62,286 nt of DNA, taken from the NCBI GenBank assembly GCA_003158175.1, contig PMHJ01000007.1, positions 103,107 through 165,392 of the forward strand, in the 5' to 3' direction. Position 1 is the first letter of the stretch, and each line of letters opens with the position of its first letter. The notes beneath the pieces are model-generated. The model was not told the origin of the DNA and made no database searches. It saw only the letters and a program-made list of their open reading frames with translations. Below, one piece after another: positions 24,855 to 33,542 of the stretch. The DNA comes from Candidatus Cybelea septentrionalis (lineage in GTDB: Bacteria > Vulcanimicrobiota > Vulcanimicrobiia > Vulcanimicrobiales > Vulcanimicrobiaceae). The position numbers and the translations under genes are program-made.

Positions 24855-25670
24855 TCAGTCGCGAGCCACCGTCACGTGAAGAAACGTCGCCGTAATGGTC
24901 GTGACGTTTCTGTCGGCACTCATGTTCGCGTGCTCAAAAAGCGCCACAAGCTCTTTGCGCAGCTCGGCGGAACGGCCCGTCCTCTCCGCAGCTTCGAAAG
25001 CGTTCATCGTCGGGCCGTAGTAGTGCTCGAACTCCTCCACATATGCCGCGGGCGTGCCTTGGTAAACGAACGTAAACGTATCCCGGTCGCATGATACGTT
25101 TTCGGCCGGAACGCCGGTGCCGCCGAACCGCGCAATAACGTCCTGCTCGACGCCCCACTTCAACGGGCTGATAAAGCCTTCGGGCGGCGGCGGAGTATAT
25201 CCCGAACTGATCTTGAGAATCTGCGCGACCATCGTCGGATCGTTGGGAATCCAGTTACCCATCACGATGCGGCCGCCGCGCCGAGTAACGCGAACCATCT
25301 CTTTAGCGACGTCAAATGGCCTGGGGGCAAACATTGCACCGAAGATGCTGACTACGATATCGAACGACTCGTCGTCTAAATCGCGCAGATTGGTGGCGTC
25401 CCCTTCCTGAAAGCGGATGTTCGCAAGTCCCTCGGCCTTTGCGCGCCGGTCGCCGGCGGAAACGAGATTGCTCGCGATGTCCACGCCAAGGACGTCGGCA
25501 CCGCGCCTCGCTTCGGGCAACGCGGTGGTTCCGTCACCGCACCCGAGGTCGAGAACCTTCAATCCGGGGGCGATACCGAGGCGCTCGACCAATGCGTCGC
25601 CGCTCTCGCGCATGCTCGCGGCGATGCGAGTAAAATCACCCTTCTCCCATAAAGCCTTATTTAGATTCAT
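24855..25670 (-). CDS. Class I SAM-dependent methyltransferase
   Basis: 271 residues. The SAM motif I is VLDLGCGDGTTALPEA, followed by the acidic VLGVDIASNLVS, motif II-like FQEGDATNLRDLDDESFDIVVS and GGRIVMGNWIP. The opening NLNKALWEKGDFTRIAASMRESG is typical of a common family of UbiE-like small-molecule methyltransferases whose substrates are mostly unknown. ATG 25670 is preferred because this motif starts there; an ATG 15 bases upstream is also in frame. It stands alone between degraded genes. Confidence 0.82.
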   Translation of the reverse strand: MNLNKALWEKGDFTRIAASMRESGDALVERLGIAPGLKVLDLGCGDGTTALPEARRGADVLGVDIASNLVSAGDRRAKAEGLANIRFQEGDATNLRDLDDESFDIVVSIFGAMFAPRPFDVAKEMVRVTRRGGRIVMGNWIPNDPTMVAQILKISSGYTPPPPEGFISPLKWGVEQDVIARFGGTGVPAENVSCDRDTFTFVYQGTPAAYVEEFEHYYGPTMNAFEAAERTGRSAELRKELVALFEHANMSADRNVTTITATFLHVTVARD

Positions 25671-25748
25671 CCCGGATCCCCCCATTAGGCCTCGCGTTCG
25701 GGTTGCCGCCGCAGCCAGCTAGCACTGTTGTGGCTTACTCCGTTCGAG

Positions 25749-26170
25749 TCATTCAAACATGTCTCCAATTTTTGCGGCGACATTCCAGAGCATGGTCTGA
25801 TCTTCTTGCATTTTAGAGGTTAGCTCTGGCCAAGTCTCGCCACCGCGTGGACTGCGAAGAGCTATCGCCCAGAAGACGTGTCCGAAGCGTCCATCGTACC
25901 GTCCACGAGGACGTTCGATTCCAAAGACTCGAAGCGAGCCTCGCCTTGGAGTGTTTCGTGCATGGCTAACACTTGATCTCTGAATTTCGCGAACTCACCA
26001 AGTTGTGAGTGAAACTCGAAAAGTGCTTTAAAGCCTGTTGCGGCCGCCTCGGCTCGAAACAGATGCCAACCCTCCTCTGGTATTCCAGAAGGCTCCAGGT
26101 AGGCGATCCAAAGGCACAGCGTGGGCTGTTGGCCGATCCAGAATCCATGCCAGTCGTCAGACTCGTTCAT
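25749..26170 (-). pseudogene. Hypothetical protein gene with one frameshift
   Basis: The first frame gives MNESDDWHGFWIGQQP..., a soluble ~90-residue part ending at LESNVLVDG, then an abrupt run of low-complexity residues to a stop at 25862. The next frame continues sensibly as RYDGRFGHVFWAIALRSPRGGETWPELTSKM and KIGDMFE to a stop at 25749. The joined ~139-residue protein reads as one domain, so a single indel near 25890 splits it. Function unknown. Confidence 0.55.
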
Positions 26171-26285
26171 CTCGGATATTAGCCTTTGCCGGTCTGCCGC
26201 CGATTGGTTTGGGGTTACCTACGGATGAAAGCGTCATACTGGTATTCCCGAATGGAAGGCAGTAGCGCGTCGTGTTATTGACCTG

Positions 26286-27254
26286 CTACTTGGTGATCAC
26301 CAGTCCGAGGGGCTCGACAAGAGAGCTATGAATGACTTTAATCGGCTCGCCGCCAGCCGGATATTTGTAGATTGCGATCTCGAGAGTTTCGGCGTTGACA
26401 CAAACGACTTCATGACCCAGGATAAAAAATGCAGTGCCACCCGATCCGAGCAGCTTCGTAGTTCCGACGACCGTTGCGACGCTTCCGCTGACCGCAAGCT
26501 GATAAATTACAGTAATGCCCTCCGTCTTGTCCTGACCGCCGAGCGCCAAGTTTCCGTCAGCATACTGAAGGGGGCCCGGGGACTCAATGGTTGCTCCGCT
26601 TACAGAGAGCTGCTCGACCTTTTTCGTTCCTTCGGGTATTTCGCCGAGCGCGAAATTGTCGCTGGAATTCTCGCCCTCGACAAATAGGTTCCCCTTAGGA
26701 TCATAGCTCAGGAAGAAATTCCGCGTTAACGCCTCTATGACGTCCGGACTCCCCGTAGCGTGCTTATAAATCGAAAGGCTGCTGCTCCCATCGCTAGTCG
26801 AAAAGAGGTTTGAAGCCGCGAGGTTGCCGGTCGGCCCGTCGCCCGAGCAGGTGACGGGGTATTCCCCGGGGTCATATAGGGTTGCGATTGGGTTCGTGCC
26901 GAAGGGCGCGTATTCTAGGAGCTCTGAAACGGCCGTGTTCACAATCCAAACATCGCCCGCTTTGTTGAGGCAGATGCCTTGCGGCTCATCGAAACCAGTT
27001 AGCGTGCCGACGAGCTTGAGCTTCGGATATGTGTAGATGTCAACATCCTCCGTGCCGCCGTCGGAAATATAGAGAAGCCGGCCCTGCTTGGCGCTGGGAG
27101 CCATCCACGACGCCGTGAAATCCCGCCGTGCGTTCGGCTGAGCTGAATTCGGCCCCGATGCTAGGCCCGACAGCGATCCTCTACCGCATCCGGCGAACGC
27201 GACGAGGGACGCGCAAAGGCCCACGATGTATACTGGCGTACACGGGATTCTCAT
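26286..27254 (-). CDS. NHL-like propeller lipoprotein (tandem paralog 1)
   Basis: 322 residues with lipobox AFAGCGRG. Repeated blades appear as LLYISDGGTEDVDIYTYPKLKLVGTL, GICLNKAGDVWIVNT, LSYDPKGNLFVEG and YADGNLALGG. The same order of blades, including TGF-x-x-P-x-G-I/V-C-x-N-KAG, is found in the next gene upstream (27295-28341), so they are a tandem duplication. Such proteins are predicted surface propellers with no known ligand. AGGA about 12 bases before the ATG is the only ribosome site. Confidence 0.78.
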   Translation of the reverse strand: MRIPCTPVYIVGLCASLVAFAGCGRGSLSGLASGPNSAQPNARRDFTASWMAPSAKQGRLLYISDGGTEDVDIYTYPKLKLVGTLTGFDEPQGICLNKAGDVWIVNTAVSELLEYAPFGTNPIATLYDPGEYPVTCSGDGPTGNLAASNLFSTSDGSSSLSIYKHATGSPDVIEALTRNFFLSYDPKGNLFVEGENSSDNFALGEIPEGTKKVEQLSVSGATIESPGPLQYADGNLALGGQDKTEGITVIYQLAVSGSVATVVGTTKLLGSGGTAFFILGHEVVCVNAETLEIAIYKYPAGGEPIKVIHSSLVEPLGLVITK

Positions 27255-27294
27255 TCTGTATTGTTCCTGTCATTGTCAACGTACGATGCCGGAG

Positions 27295-28341
27295 TTACTT
27301 CTTCGTGCTTAGTGCCGCGCCGTCGGGCTGCGTGAGTCCGGTGGTGATCGTCTTCGTCGCCGTACCGCCGGCCGGATAGTTCCAATAGCCGGCAACGGGG
27401 ACGCTGTTGAGGAAGGTCGGCGCGATCGCGCGCAACCCTTTGTGCTTCTTACCGCCGAGATTGTTCGTAATCCAGAACTGCCAAACCGCACTCGCGCCGC
27501 TCAGCGACGTCGAGCCGACGACGCTTCCCGTCGATCCGGAGAGTTGTATCTGATAGAGCGTCGGCCCGGCCCCGGCTCCAAACGCCAAGTCCGTGCCGTC
27601 CCATTGTATCGACGCCGCCGTTAGGCCGCCCGCGCCGCTGACCGAGACCGCCTTTGCCGTCGAGCTCTTCTTGGGAAGCTCGAAGAGCGCGAAGGCGTCC
27701 TGGTTCCCGTAGGCGTCACAGAAGAGGTTGCCGTTGTTGTCGTAGGCGCAGCCGGGAAGCCCCGTTTGGCCCGCCGGCGTGTAGACCGTGGCCGTTCCGG
27801 AGCCGTCGGTGAAGACGACAAAGCACTCTCCGCAAGTGCCGCCGAGTACTCCAAGTGCGAGGTTCCCCGTCGTTGGATCGACGGAGCAATTGAGTTCCGG
27901 AGAACCCGGAAGATCGAGCGTCCGGATCGGTGAGGAGCCGCCGTGCGCGTAGACTTCGACGCTCGTACCATTGCCGTTGAGAATGAAAACATTGCCGGCT
28001 TTGTTCGAGCAGACGCCCGACGGCGTTTGAAATCCGGTGAGCGTGCCTTCCGGCTTACCGCTGGGATACGAATAGACCTCAACGTCGTTCGCGCCTTGGT
28101 CCGCGACGTAGAGCAGGGTCTTGGACTTCTTCGCATCGGGTGCCATCCACGTACGCGCCGCGTTCGCACCCGCAAATTGGATTGGATGCGCCGCGACGGC
28201 GCCGCCTAGGTGTCGTAACTGGGCGACCGTGTTCTGACCCGTAGCGCCGAGTTGAGCCGGCGACGTGCCGGCGCCGCATCCGGCGAGCAGCGCGACCATT
28301 GCGGCTGCCGCCAGAGTTTGGTGCCCTAAATGTAAACGCAT
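27295..28341 (-). CDS. NHL-like propeller lipoprotein (tandem paralog 2)
   Basis: 348 residues with lipobox LLAGCGAG. It has WMAPDAKKSKTLLYVADQGANDVEVYSYPSG, TGFQTPSGVCSNKAGNVFILN, CAYDNNGNLFCDAYG and a C-terminal IPVAGYWNYPAGGTATKTI-type blade. It is the promoter-proximal copy of the pair, with a strong AGGAGG upstream, and is read away from the sulfatase gene. The 40-base gap to the downstream paralog suggests co-transcription. Six blades are likely; the ligand is unknown. Confidence 0.8.
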   Translation of the reverse strand: MRLHLGHQTLAAAAMVALLAGCGAGTSPAQLGATGQNTVAQLRHLGGAVAAHPIQFAGANAARTWMAPDAKKSKTLLYVADQGANDVEVYSYPSGKPEGTLTGFQTPSGVCSNKAGNVFILNGNGTSVEVYAHGGSSPIRTLDLPGSPELNCSVDPTTGNLALGVLGGTCGECFVVFTDGSGTATVYTPAGQTGLPGCAYDNNGNLFCDAYGNQDAFALFELPKKSSTAKAVSVSGAGGLTAASIQWDGTDLAFGAGAGPTLYQIQLSGSTGSVVGSTSLSGASAVWQFWITNNLGGKKHKGLRAIAPTFLNSVPVAGYWNYPAGGTATKTITTGLTQPDGAALSTKK

Positions 28342-28484
28342 TCTTAAGAACGCCTCCTAACCGAGTAATGAGAGTGCCGTTTTCTAGCACTGGGCCGCTG
28401 CGCCTTTCCGAAACCACGCGAGGGGTGGCAATATACGGAAGCGAACCGCCGGGACGTTCTGCAGTGTACAGGGAGAAGTGCGAG

Positions 28485-30266
28485 ATGGAAATGAAGCGCG
28501 AGCCGTTGTCGAATGCCGAGGGCGCGAGCCCAGGGAAGACGAGAGGCAAGTTCCTTACACGCTGCGCGCAGGTTTTGGTAGGCTTGGGCCTATTGCGCGT
28601 CCGTCCCGAGTACGCGATGGCGCAGGCTCCCCAGAGCCCTGCGGGCGGCTCAGACGCGAGCGGCAAACCGCCGTATAACGTCGTGTTCATCATCGTTGAC
28701 CAGCGAGTCGAAAAGCTGCTCGCGGGTTCTGATTATTCGCTTCCCGCCATGAATGCGTTCGCGAGCCATGGTGTCACGTTTTCGCAGCACTTTATTTCGT
28801 CGGCCCAATGCTCGCCGTCGAGGGCGTCTTTCCTCACGGGACAACCGCCTCAAGTCACGGGCGTTATCGACCAGATGCAGTTCTCGTTCGTGCGCAGCTT
28901 GAGCCCGCGGATGCCTAATATGGGATCCGTCTTGAAAGCGATGGGCTACAAGACCGCCTATTTCGGAAAGTTCGAAATGGACAAGAGCATCCTCAACCCC
29001 AAACCTAGCATCAACTACAGCGACGCGGCACAAGCCTACGGCTTCGATATATTCAGCGCAGGCGGCGATATTGGCAGCACTCCGGATAGCGGCTACGACA
29101 ACGACCCCTTCATCGCGGGCGAAAGCGTTCGACATCTGCTCGAGAGCGCTCCGGAGGCCCGAAAGACGGGCCAGCCTTTCTTCATGGTCGCAAGTTTCGT
29201 TAATCCCCACGACATCATGTACGGTGATGGCAACGTTCCCGGCCAACCCGTAGTGCAGAAGCCGGTGGTGCCGTTGGCAATTCCGCCACCGCCGGCAAGC
29301 TCGATTTATGAGAAGACGTGGTCGTTCACACTACCGGAAAGCCTCGACGAATCGCTCGCCGCCCCCGGTATGCCGGGTGCGCTTTCGGAATATAAGAAAG
29401 GTTGGGACGGCTGGTCCGGCACGATCCCGACGGATCGCAGAGACATGTGGACAATCTTTTACAACTACTATCTCAACGCAATTCGGGACGTCGACCGGGG
29501 TCTCCAGCAGATTGTCGACGTCATGGATCAGATGGACTTGTGGAAGGATACGGTTGTCGTTTTCACGGCCGATCATGGTGAGATGGGCGGCGCGCACGGA
29601 GGGCTGAAGGGTAAGGGGCCATTCGTCTACGAGGAAAACATCCACGTGCCGTTGATCATCGCGCACCCGGACGCGAAGGCCGGCACGACGTGCCCCGCAC
29701 TCACCAGTCACCTGGACCTGCTTCCCACGTTCGTTGGCCTCACGGGGCTCCCCGACTCGAAGCGGCCATCCGCGGTGAAGGCGCTGCCTGGACACGACTT
29801 CTCCTCGCTCCTCACCGAGCCGGAAAAAGCGAGTGCGACGGAGATACGGCCGGCGATTCTCTTCAACTACGTTGGCCCATCGACCGTGGACGGAACCTTC
29901 CTCAACAAGACGATGGACACGCAGTTTATGAACGAAACGTCGCCACCGCTCGCCGAGGCGAATCTAACGAAGCGCGGTTTACTCGCTTTGGTGTTCGACG
30001 GACGCTACAAGTTCGGCCGGTACTACGCGCCCACCGCGTGTAACACACCGCAAACGATGGAAGAGATCTTTAAAAAGAACGACGTGCAGCTCTTCGACCT
30101 GCAAAACGATCCACAGGAAGTCCAAAATCTTGCCTTGGATCCCGAAAAGAACCAAGCATTGATCTTGCGTATGAACGCGCTGCTCAACGATCTCATGGCA
30201 AAGGAAGTCGGTTCAAACGACTGCGAACTCCTCACCAAAGCCATGGGGATTTCGAGCCGGGGTTGA
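28485..30266 (+). CDS. Sulfatase (formylglycine-dependent, type I)
   Basis: 593 residues from ATG 28485. The motif CSPSRASFLTG carries the Cys (~109) that anaerobic or aerobic maturases turn into formylglycine. Metal ligands include D72 in VVFIIVDQR and VVVFTADHGEMGGAHG; HVPLIIAHPDA also fits. D-Q instead of the usual D-D at the first site is like choline-sulfatase and phosphonate monoester hydrolases, so the true ester is uncertain. A hydrophobic region at ~27-38 suggests export. No formylglycine-generating enzyme is in the window. It stands convergent with arsC. Confidence 0.85.
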   Translation: MEMKREPLSNAEGASPGKTRGKFLTRCAQVLVGLGLLRVRPEYAMAQAPQSPAGGSDASGKPPYNVVFIIVDQRVEKLLAGSDYSLPAMNAFASHGVTFSQHFISSAQCSPSRASFLTGQPPQVTGVIDQMQFSFVRSLSPRMPNMGSVLKAMGYKTAYFGKFEMDKSILNPKPSINYSDAAQAYGFDIFSAGGDIGSTPDSGYDNDPFIAGESVRHLLESAPEARKTGQPFFMVASFVNPHDIMYGDGNVPGQPVVQKPVVPLAIPPPPASSIYEKTWSFTLPESLDESLAAPGMPGALSEYKKGWDGWSGTIPTDRRDMWTIFYNYYLNAIRDVDRGLQQIVDVMDQMDLWKDTVVVFTADHGEMGGAHGGLKGKGPFVYEENIHVPLIIAHPDAKAGTTCPALTSHLDLLPTFVGLTGLPDSKRPSAVKALPGHDFSSLLTEPEKASATEIRPAILFNYVGPSTVDGTFLNKTMDTQFMNETSPPLAEANLTKRGLLALVFDGRYKFGRYYAPTACNTPQTMEEIFKKNDVQLFDLQNDPQEVQNLALDPEKNQALILRMNALLNDLMAKEVGSNDCELLTKAMGISSRG

Positions 30267-30276
30267 CGACCTCGGA

Positions 30277-30714
30277 TTAGCGGCTGGGAGAGCACGCCTC
30301 TTTGCACCACGCCGATATCCGGGCGTGAATCTCATCTCGAACAACGCGTGTTTGCGAGAGGCGCTCCTCCCAGGATCCTTGGAAACTCGCGGGATCGGCA
30401 AAGGTCCAGTGCAAACGTCTAGCTGCGCCTGGGAAGATTGGGCAATGCTCGGCGCTCGTCTCGTCGCAGACCGTTATCACATATGAGTAGAGTCTGCCGG
30501 CTTTAAAAAGGTCAAATGCCTTCGTTGTTCCCTTTGTTGATATGTCGATTCCGACTTCGCGCATCGCGGCGACCGCCAGAGGATTGAGAGTGCCAGGATC
30601 AAGGCCGGCGCTTTCAGCTGCAAAATCGTCTGGGCAGATGCTATTAAGAAATGCTTCCGCCATCTGACTGCGCGCCGTATTACCGACACAAACGAACAGC
30701 ACTTCGCGCTTCAT
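30277..30714 (-). CDS. arsC: Arsenate reductase, thioredoxin-coupled (LMW phosphatase fold)
   Basis: 145 residues. The phosphatase loop is C9-VGNTAR15-S, and two more Cys, C83 (ITVCDE) and C91 (EHCPIF), take the places of the relay pair used by thioredoxin-linked ArsC. It reduces As(V) to As(III) in the cytoplasm. It is the last gene of a five-gene minus-strand operon, 18 bases after aqpS. The fold also fits tyrosine phosphatases, but the context makes ArsC clear. Confidence 0.9.
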   Translation of the reverse strand: MKREVLFVCVGNTARSQMAEAFLNSICPDDFAAESAGLDPGTLNPLAVAAMREVGIDISTKGTTKAFDLFKAGRLYSYVITVCDETSAEHCPIFPGAARRLHWTFADPASFQGSWEERLSQTRVVRDEIHARISAWCKEACSPSR

Positions 30715-30732
30715 TTGTCCCCCTGCTTCGGC

Positions 30733-31446
30733 TTACGCGGCGGCATCTGGGCCCCCGATATGGGGAAGCAAAACGGGATCAACGCCGGGTGCGTTGATGG
30801 GCGCGAGCCATCCGAATGCTAGCGTGGCGCAAGCCGCACCCAAAAACTGCGCGACGACGAATCCGGGAGCGTCCTGCGGACGTATACCGGCGAAAGTATC
30901 AGACAACGATCGCGCTATGGTCACGGCAGGATTCGCGAACGATGTAGACGCGGTAAACCAGTATGCAGCGACGATATACGCGGCGACGGCAAAAGGAATG
31001 AAAGGAGAGCCAGAGCGTACGCACCCCCAAATGACAAGCAGCAGGCCGAAAGTCGCAATGAACTCGCCTAGCCACAGCGTAGGTCCGGTACGTACGTGGT
31101 GCGAGACGAAGAACAGTGGGAGCCCAAACATTGCATTGGCGGCAGCGACACCAATCGTCGCGCCGGAAAGCTGCGCTACGACGTACGCTGGAACTTCGCG
31201 CCATGGTAAGCCGCCGCGTAATGCGTCGGCAAATGACACGGCTGGGTTAAAATGCGCACCGGAGATCGGTCCAAGTGCCGCAATCAGGCACATGAGAACG
31301 CTACCCGTGGCTAGGGTATTCGCTAGCAGCGCGAGCGCATGATTCCCAGCGCTTAGACGTTCCGCCATTATGCCCGAACCGACCACCCCCGCCAGAAGGA
31401 ACGCGGTGCCAAATGCTTCGGCGGTGCTACGCTTCAGCAACGTCAT
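30733..31446 (-). CDS. aqpS: Aquaglyceroporin of arsenic operon (AqpS-like)
   Basis: 237 residues with six membrane helices and two half-helices: HFNPAVS (N67) and FANPAVT (~170), the paired NPA motifs of the MIP family. In rhizobial arsenic operons such a channel replaces an As(III) pump: arsenate is reduced inside and arsenite leaves down its gradient. No ArsB or Acr3 pump is visible here, consistent with that role. The start overlaps the arsN1 stop (ATGA). Confidence 0.88.
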   Translation of the reverse strand: MTLLKRSTAEAFGTAFLLAGVVGSGIMAERLSAGNHALALLANTLATGSVLMCLIAALGPISGAHFNPAVSFADALRGGLPWREVPAYVVAQLSGATIGVAAANAMFGLPLFFVSHHVRTGPTLWLGEFIATFGLLLVIWGCVRSGSPFIPFAVAAYIVAAYWFTASTSFANPAVTIARSLSDTFAGIRPQDAPGFVVAQFLGAACATLAFGWLAPINAPGVDPVLLPHIGGPDAAA

Positions 31447-31943
31447 CGCAACAGGCGTTCCATGGCTATCACGTCGACGTACTGCCCGTCGAGCAGTCCG
31501 TGCTCCTTGAAGACCCCAACTTCTACGAACCCGGCTTTGCGATACAGCCGCTTCCCATGTTCGTTTCCATCTAGCGCATGAAGCATAATTTTGTGAAAGG
31601 CACTTTGTCTAGCTTCGTGCGTCAGCCTCGTCAGCAGCGAATATCCGACGCCTTTATTGCGGTGCGCACGGGCTACGTAGACGGAAAGGTCAGCGATCTC
31701 CGAGTGCGCGCAGCGATGAGAGATTCGGTTAAGCGATGCCCAGGCAACGACCTCGCCGAGTTCGGCTGCAACGAGGATGGTGTACCGTTCATCGTGCTGC
31801 GACCACCATTGCATAATCGCGTCGTTTGACTTCGGGTTGGTATCAAGGGTGGCCACGCGATCCTCTATGCCCTCATTATAGATACGCCGAATCGCTTCGA
31901 GGTCGTCGCCCGATGCTCGCCGGATCGTCAAGGATACGCTCAT
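31443..31943 (-). CDS. arsN1: GNAT N-acetyltransferase of arsenic operon (ArsN1-like)
   Basis: 166 residues. The pattern IRRASGDDLEAIRRIYNEGI, RVATLDTNPKS, DLSVYVARAHRNKGVGYSLL and GNEHGKRLYRKAGFVEVGVFKEHGLLDG fits phosphinothricin-acetyltransferase-like GNATs; ArsN1 members acetylate arsinothricin. In this operon, arsenic-antibiotic detoxification is the natural reading, though phosphinothricin or methionine sulfoximine activity cannot be excluded. ATG 31943 follows the arsI stop by 7 bases. Confidence 0.82.
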   Translation of the reverse strand: MSVSLTIRRASGDDLEAIRRIYNEGIEDRVATLDTNPKSNDAIMQWWSQHDERYTILVAAELGEVVAWASLNRISHRCAHSEIADLSVYVARAHRNKGVGYSLLTRLTHEARQSAFHKIMLHALDGNEHGKRLYRKAGFVEVGVFKEHGLLDGQYVDVIAMERLLR

Positions 31944-31950
31944 CACCCGG

Positions 31951-32388
31951 CTAGTCGCTACAGCAGGGACGGTTTTCGTCCGCCGCAGTTGTGCAGCACG
32001 TAGTATCGGCAGCATCCCGCTCTTCGGTATCCTCGTGCACTGTGTAGATTTCCCAACGCCGGCCCGCCGGATCGATGGCCCATATCTTCGTCTGGTTCGC
32101 GTAGCAGCACGTCTCTTCGCGTTCGATAGACGAGGCGAGCCCCACGTGTTGGAGCCGGGCCGCCGCGAGCTCCACATCCTCGATCGAATCGACACAGACG
32201 CCATAGTGCACATCGCTCGTTGGCGAGACGGAGCCCCTTAAATCGAGCGCAAGCTCAAGCCCTGGCTGTTCGGTGATGAACAACGCGTAATCGCTTAACA
32301 GCTTCGCGGGCTTTGCGTCGAGCAGGGTTGAGTAGAACTGGACGCTCTCGGCGAGGTCAGTCGTGGCAAGATTCAAGTGAGTCTTCAC
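31951..32388 (-). CDS. arsI: ArsI-type C-As lyase (glyoxalase/dioxygenase fold)
   Basis: 145 residues. Metal ligands H4, H61 and E113 and the vicinal pair C94-C95 in ETCCYANQTKIWAIDP match those of characterised ArsI, an Fe(II) extradiol-type enzyme that cleaves the C-As bond of trivalent methyl and aryl arsenicals. Extra Cys pairs lie in the tail (TTCC, PCC). GTG 32388 overlaps the arsR stop (GTGA). CadI is a related protein, but the neighbours favour ArsI. Confidence 0.9.
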   Translation of the reverse strand: MKTHLNLATTDLAESVQFYSTLLDAKPAKLLSDYALFITEQPGLELALDLRGSVSPTSDVHYGVCVDSIEDVELAAARLQHVGLASSIEREETCCYANQTKIWAIDPAGRRWEIYTVHEDTEERDAADTTCCTTAADENRPCCSD

Positions 32389-32717
32389 GCGTGTACTTTC
32401 TTCCGGAAAACCAGGGCTAAGGCATGGTCCACTCGGGCGCGTGCATCTGCTGCGAGCTGGTAATACACCCAAGTACCACGCCGATCGCACGTCACCAACC
32501 CGGCCTCGCGCAGAATGCGCAAGTGATGTGAGACAGTCGGCTGGTTCAAGGGAAGAGCATCGGTAAAGTCGCAGACGCAGACTTCGTCCTCTGCAGTGGC
32601 CAGGGTCGCCAGCATGGTTAGGCGGTAAGGGTCCGCAATCGCCTTGAGAAGGCCGGCAGCGGGCTCAAAATCGGTTTCTACAACCTTCGCGGGGGGGCAA
32701 CACCGTTGCATTGACAT
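32385..32717 (-). CDS. arsR: ArsR-family arsenic-sensing repressor
   Basis: 110 residues with a winged helix. C47 and C49 in DEVCVCDFTDALPLNQPTVSHHLRIL are the As(III)/metalloid pair at the recognition-helix face, and the N terminus adds C6-C7. It should repress the operon and release on As(III). Two ATGs (32717 and 32711) are possible; the -10 box ends 6 bases before the first, so the mRNA is probably leaderless. The gene leads the operon arsR-arsI-arsN1-aqpS-arsC. Confidence 0.92.
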   Translation of the reverse strand: MSMQRCCPPAKVVETDFEPAAGLLKAIADPYRLTMLATLATAEDEVCVCDFTDALPLNQPTVSHHLRILREAGLVTCDRRGTWVYYQLAADARARVDHALALVFRKKVHA

Positions 32718-32752
32718 CCATCGATGTTAGCTCGTGTATCTAGAGTTGTCAA
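32718..32752 (-). promoter_or_regulatory. ars operon promoter (leaderless type) with flanking dyad
   Basis: On the minus strand TTGACA (32752-32747), a 17-base spacer and TAACAT (32729-32724) form a strong promoter. Transcription should begin at or next to ATG 32717. ATTGAC upstream and GTCAAT around the start codon form an inverted repeat that brackets the promoter and is a candidate ArsR site. Confidence 0.7.
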
Positions 32753-32797
32753 TACAGGAAGTGCGGGCGCTGCCTGGCTGTAGGCCCTACGGGTTGC

Positions 32798-33532
32798 CTA
32801 TCTTATTAACGGAGCTAGGGACTCCGTAGAGGAGTGAAACGGCTCGCACTCTAGCATCCAACGAGCTAGGAGTGGAAAGATAAAGGCACCCACCGGAAAG
32901 ATCACGGCGTAATCAAGGACCACGCTAAGGGCAGTGCAGGGCAATGGCGCTAGATGAGTTTGGAGCCCTCCTGCGACTTGCTTAGCGATTACGCTAGGGA
33001 CGTACGACCCGGCATAAACCAACAGAGTCGGTAAAAAGGTCGGTCGTGCTGTGAGAGCCCAAGAGCGTAAACACGCGCCAACAATGCCGTAATTGTTTAA
33101 GGCGAACCACGAAAAGGCGAGCCGCGCGCCAAGAAGCACGTCCACAATAGCAAAGCAGAAGCCTACCAGGTGCGGGTTCATGTGACCGACGCTTATAATG
33201 TTCGCGAACGGAATGAAAACAATGACAGCCGATACGAGAAAAACAAGATGGACCGCGATTAGCCTCAGGACGTTCACAAAAGTCAAACGATACGCCGGAA
33301 GCAGCACTAGTCGCATAGCATCGGCATAGAACACGGCCGCCAACACGAATGTACTTACGTCTTCGATCCAAACCACGGCACGAAGATTGTGCCAGACGGT
33401 AACGGCGTACGCCGCCACCAGGAACGTACCCAACGTTATTGCCGCCGCCGCCAACCATCTTCGTGAAATGATTGTTTTCGCGTCCGCGATGGAAGGCGCG
33501 AGAGCGGTTCCCAGGGCTTGGAAGGGTGTCAC
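32798..33532 (-). CDS. Multipass membrane protein of unknown function
   Basis: About 244 residues with five or six helices, e.g. WLAAAAITLGTFLVAAYAV, LIAVHLVFLVSAVIVFIPFAN and LVGFCFAIVDVLLGARLAFSW. The layout recalls DUF-type integral membrane proteins with a repeated YAG-x-Y-x-x-S turn. No family recognised. GTG 33532 is my start because it follows the upstream gene stop by 10 bases; the frame is open to 33598. It likely shares a transcript with the gene at 33543. Confidence 0.6.
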   Translation of the reverse strand: MTPFQALGTALAPSIADAKTIISRRWLAAAAITLGTFLVAAYAVTVWHNLRAVVWIEDVSTFVLAAVFYADAMRLVLLPAYRLTFVNVLRLIAVHLVFLVSAVIVFIPFANIISVGHMNPHLVGFCFAIVDVLLGARLAFSWFALNNYGIVGACLRSWALTARPTFLPTLLVYAGSYVPSVIAKQVAGGLQTHLAPLPCTALSVVLDYAVIFPVGAFIFPLLARWMLECEPFHSSTESLAPLIR

Positions 33533-33542
33533 GACGACTTGC

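Noticed and set aside
25439..25722. Plus-strand frames opposite the methyltransferase
   Set aside because: Arg/Ser-rich antisense frames without support.
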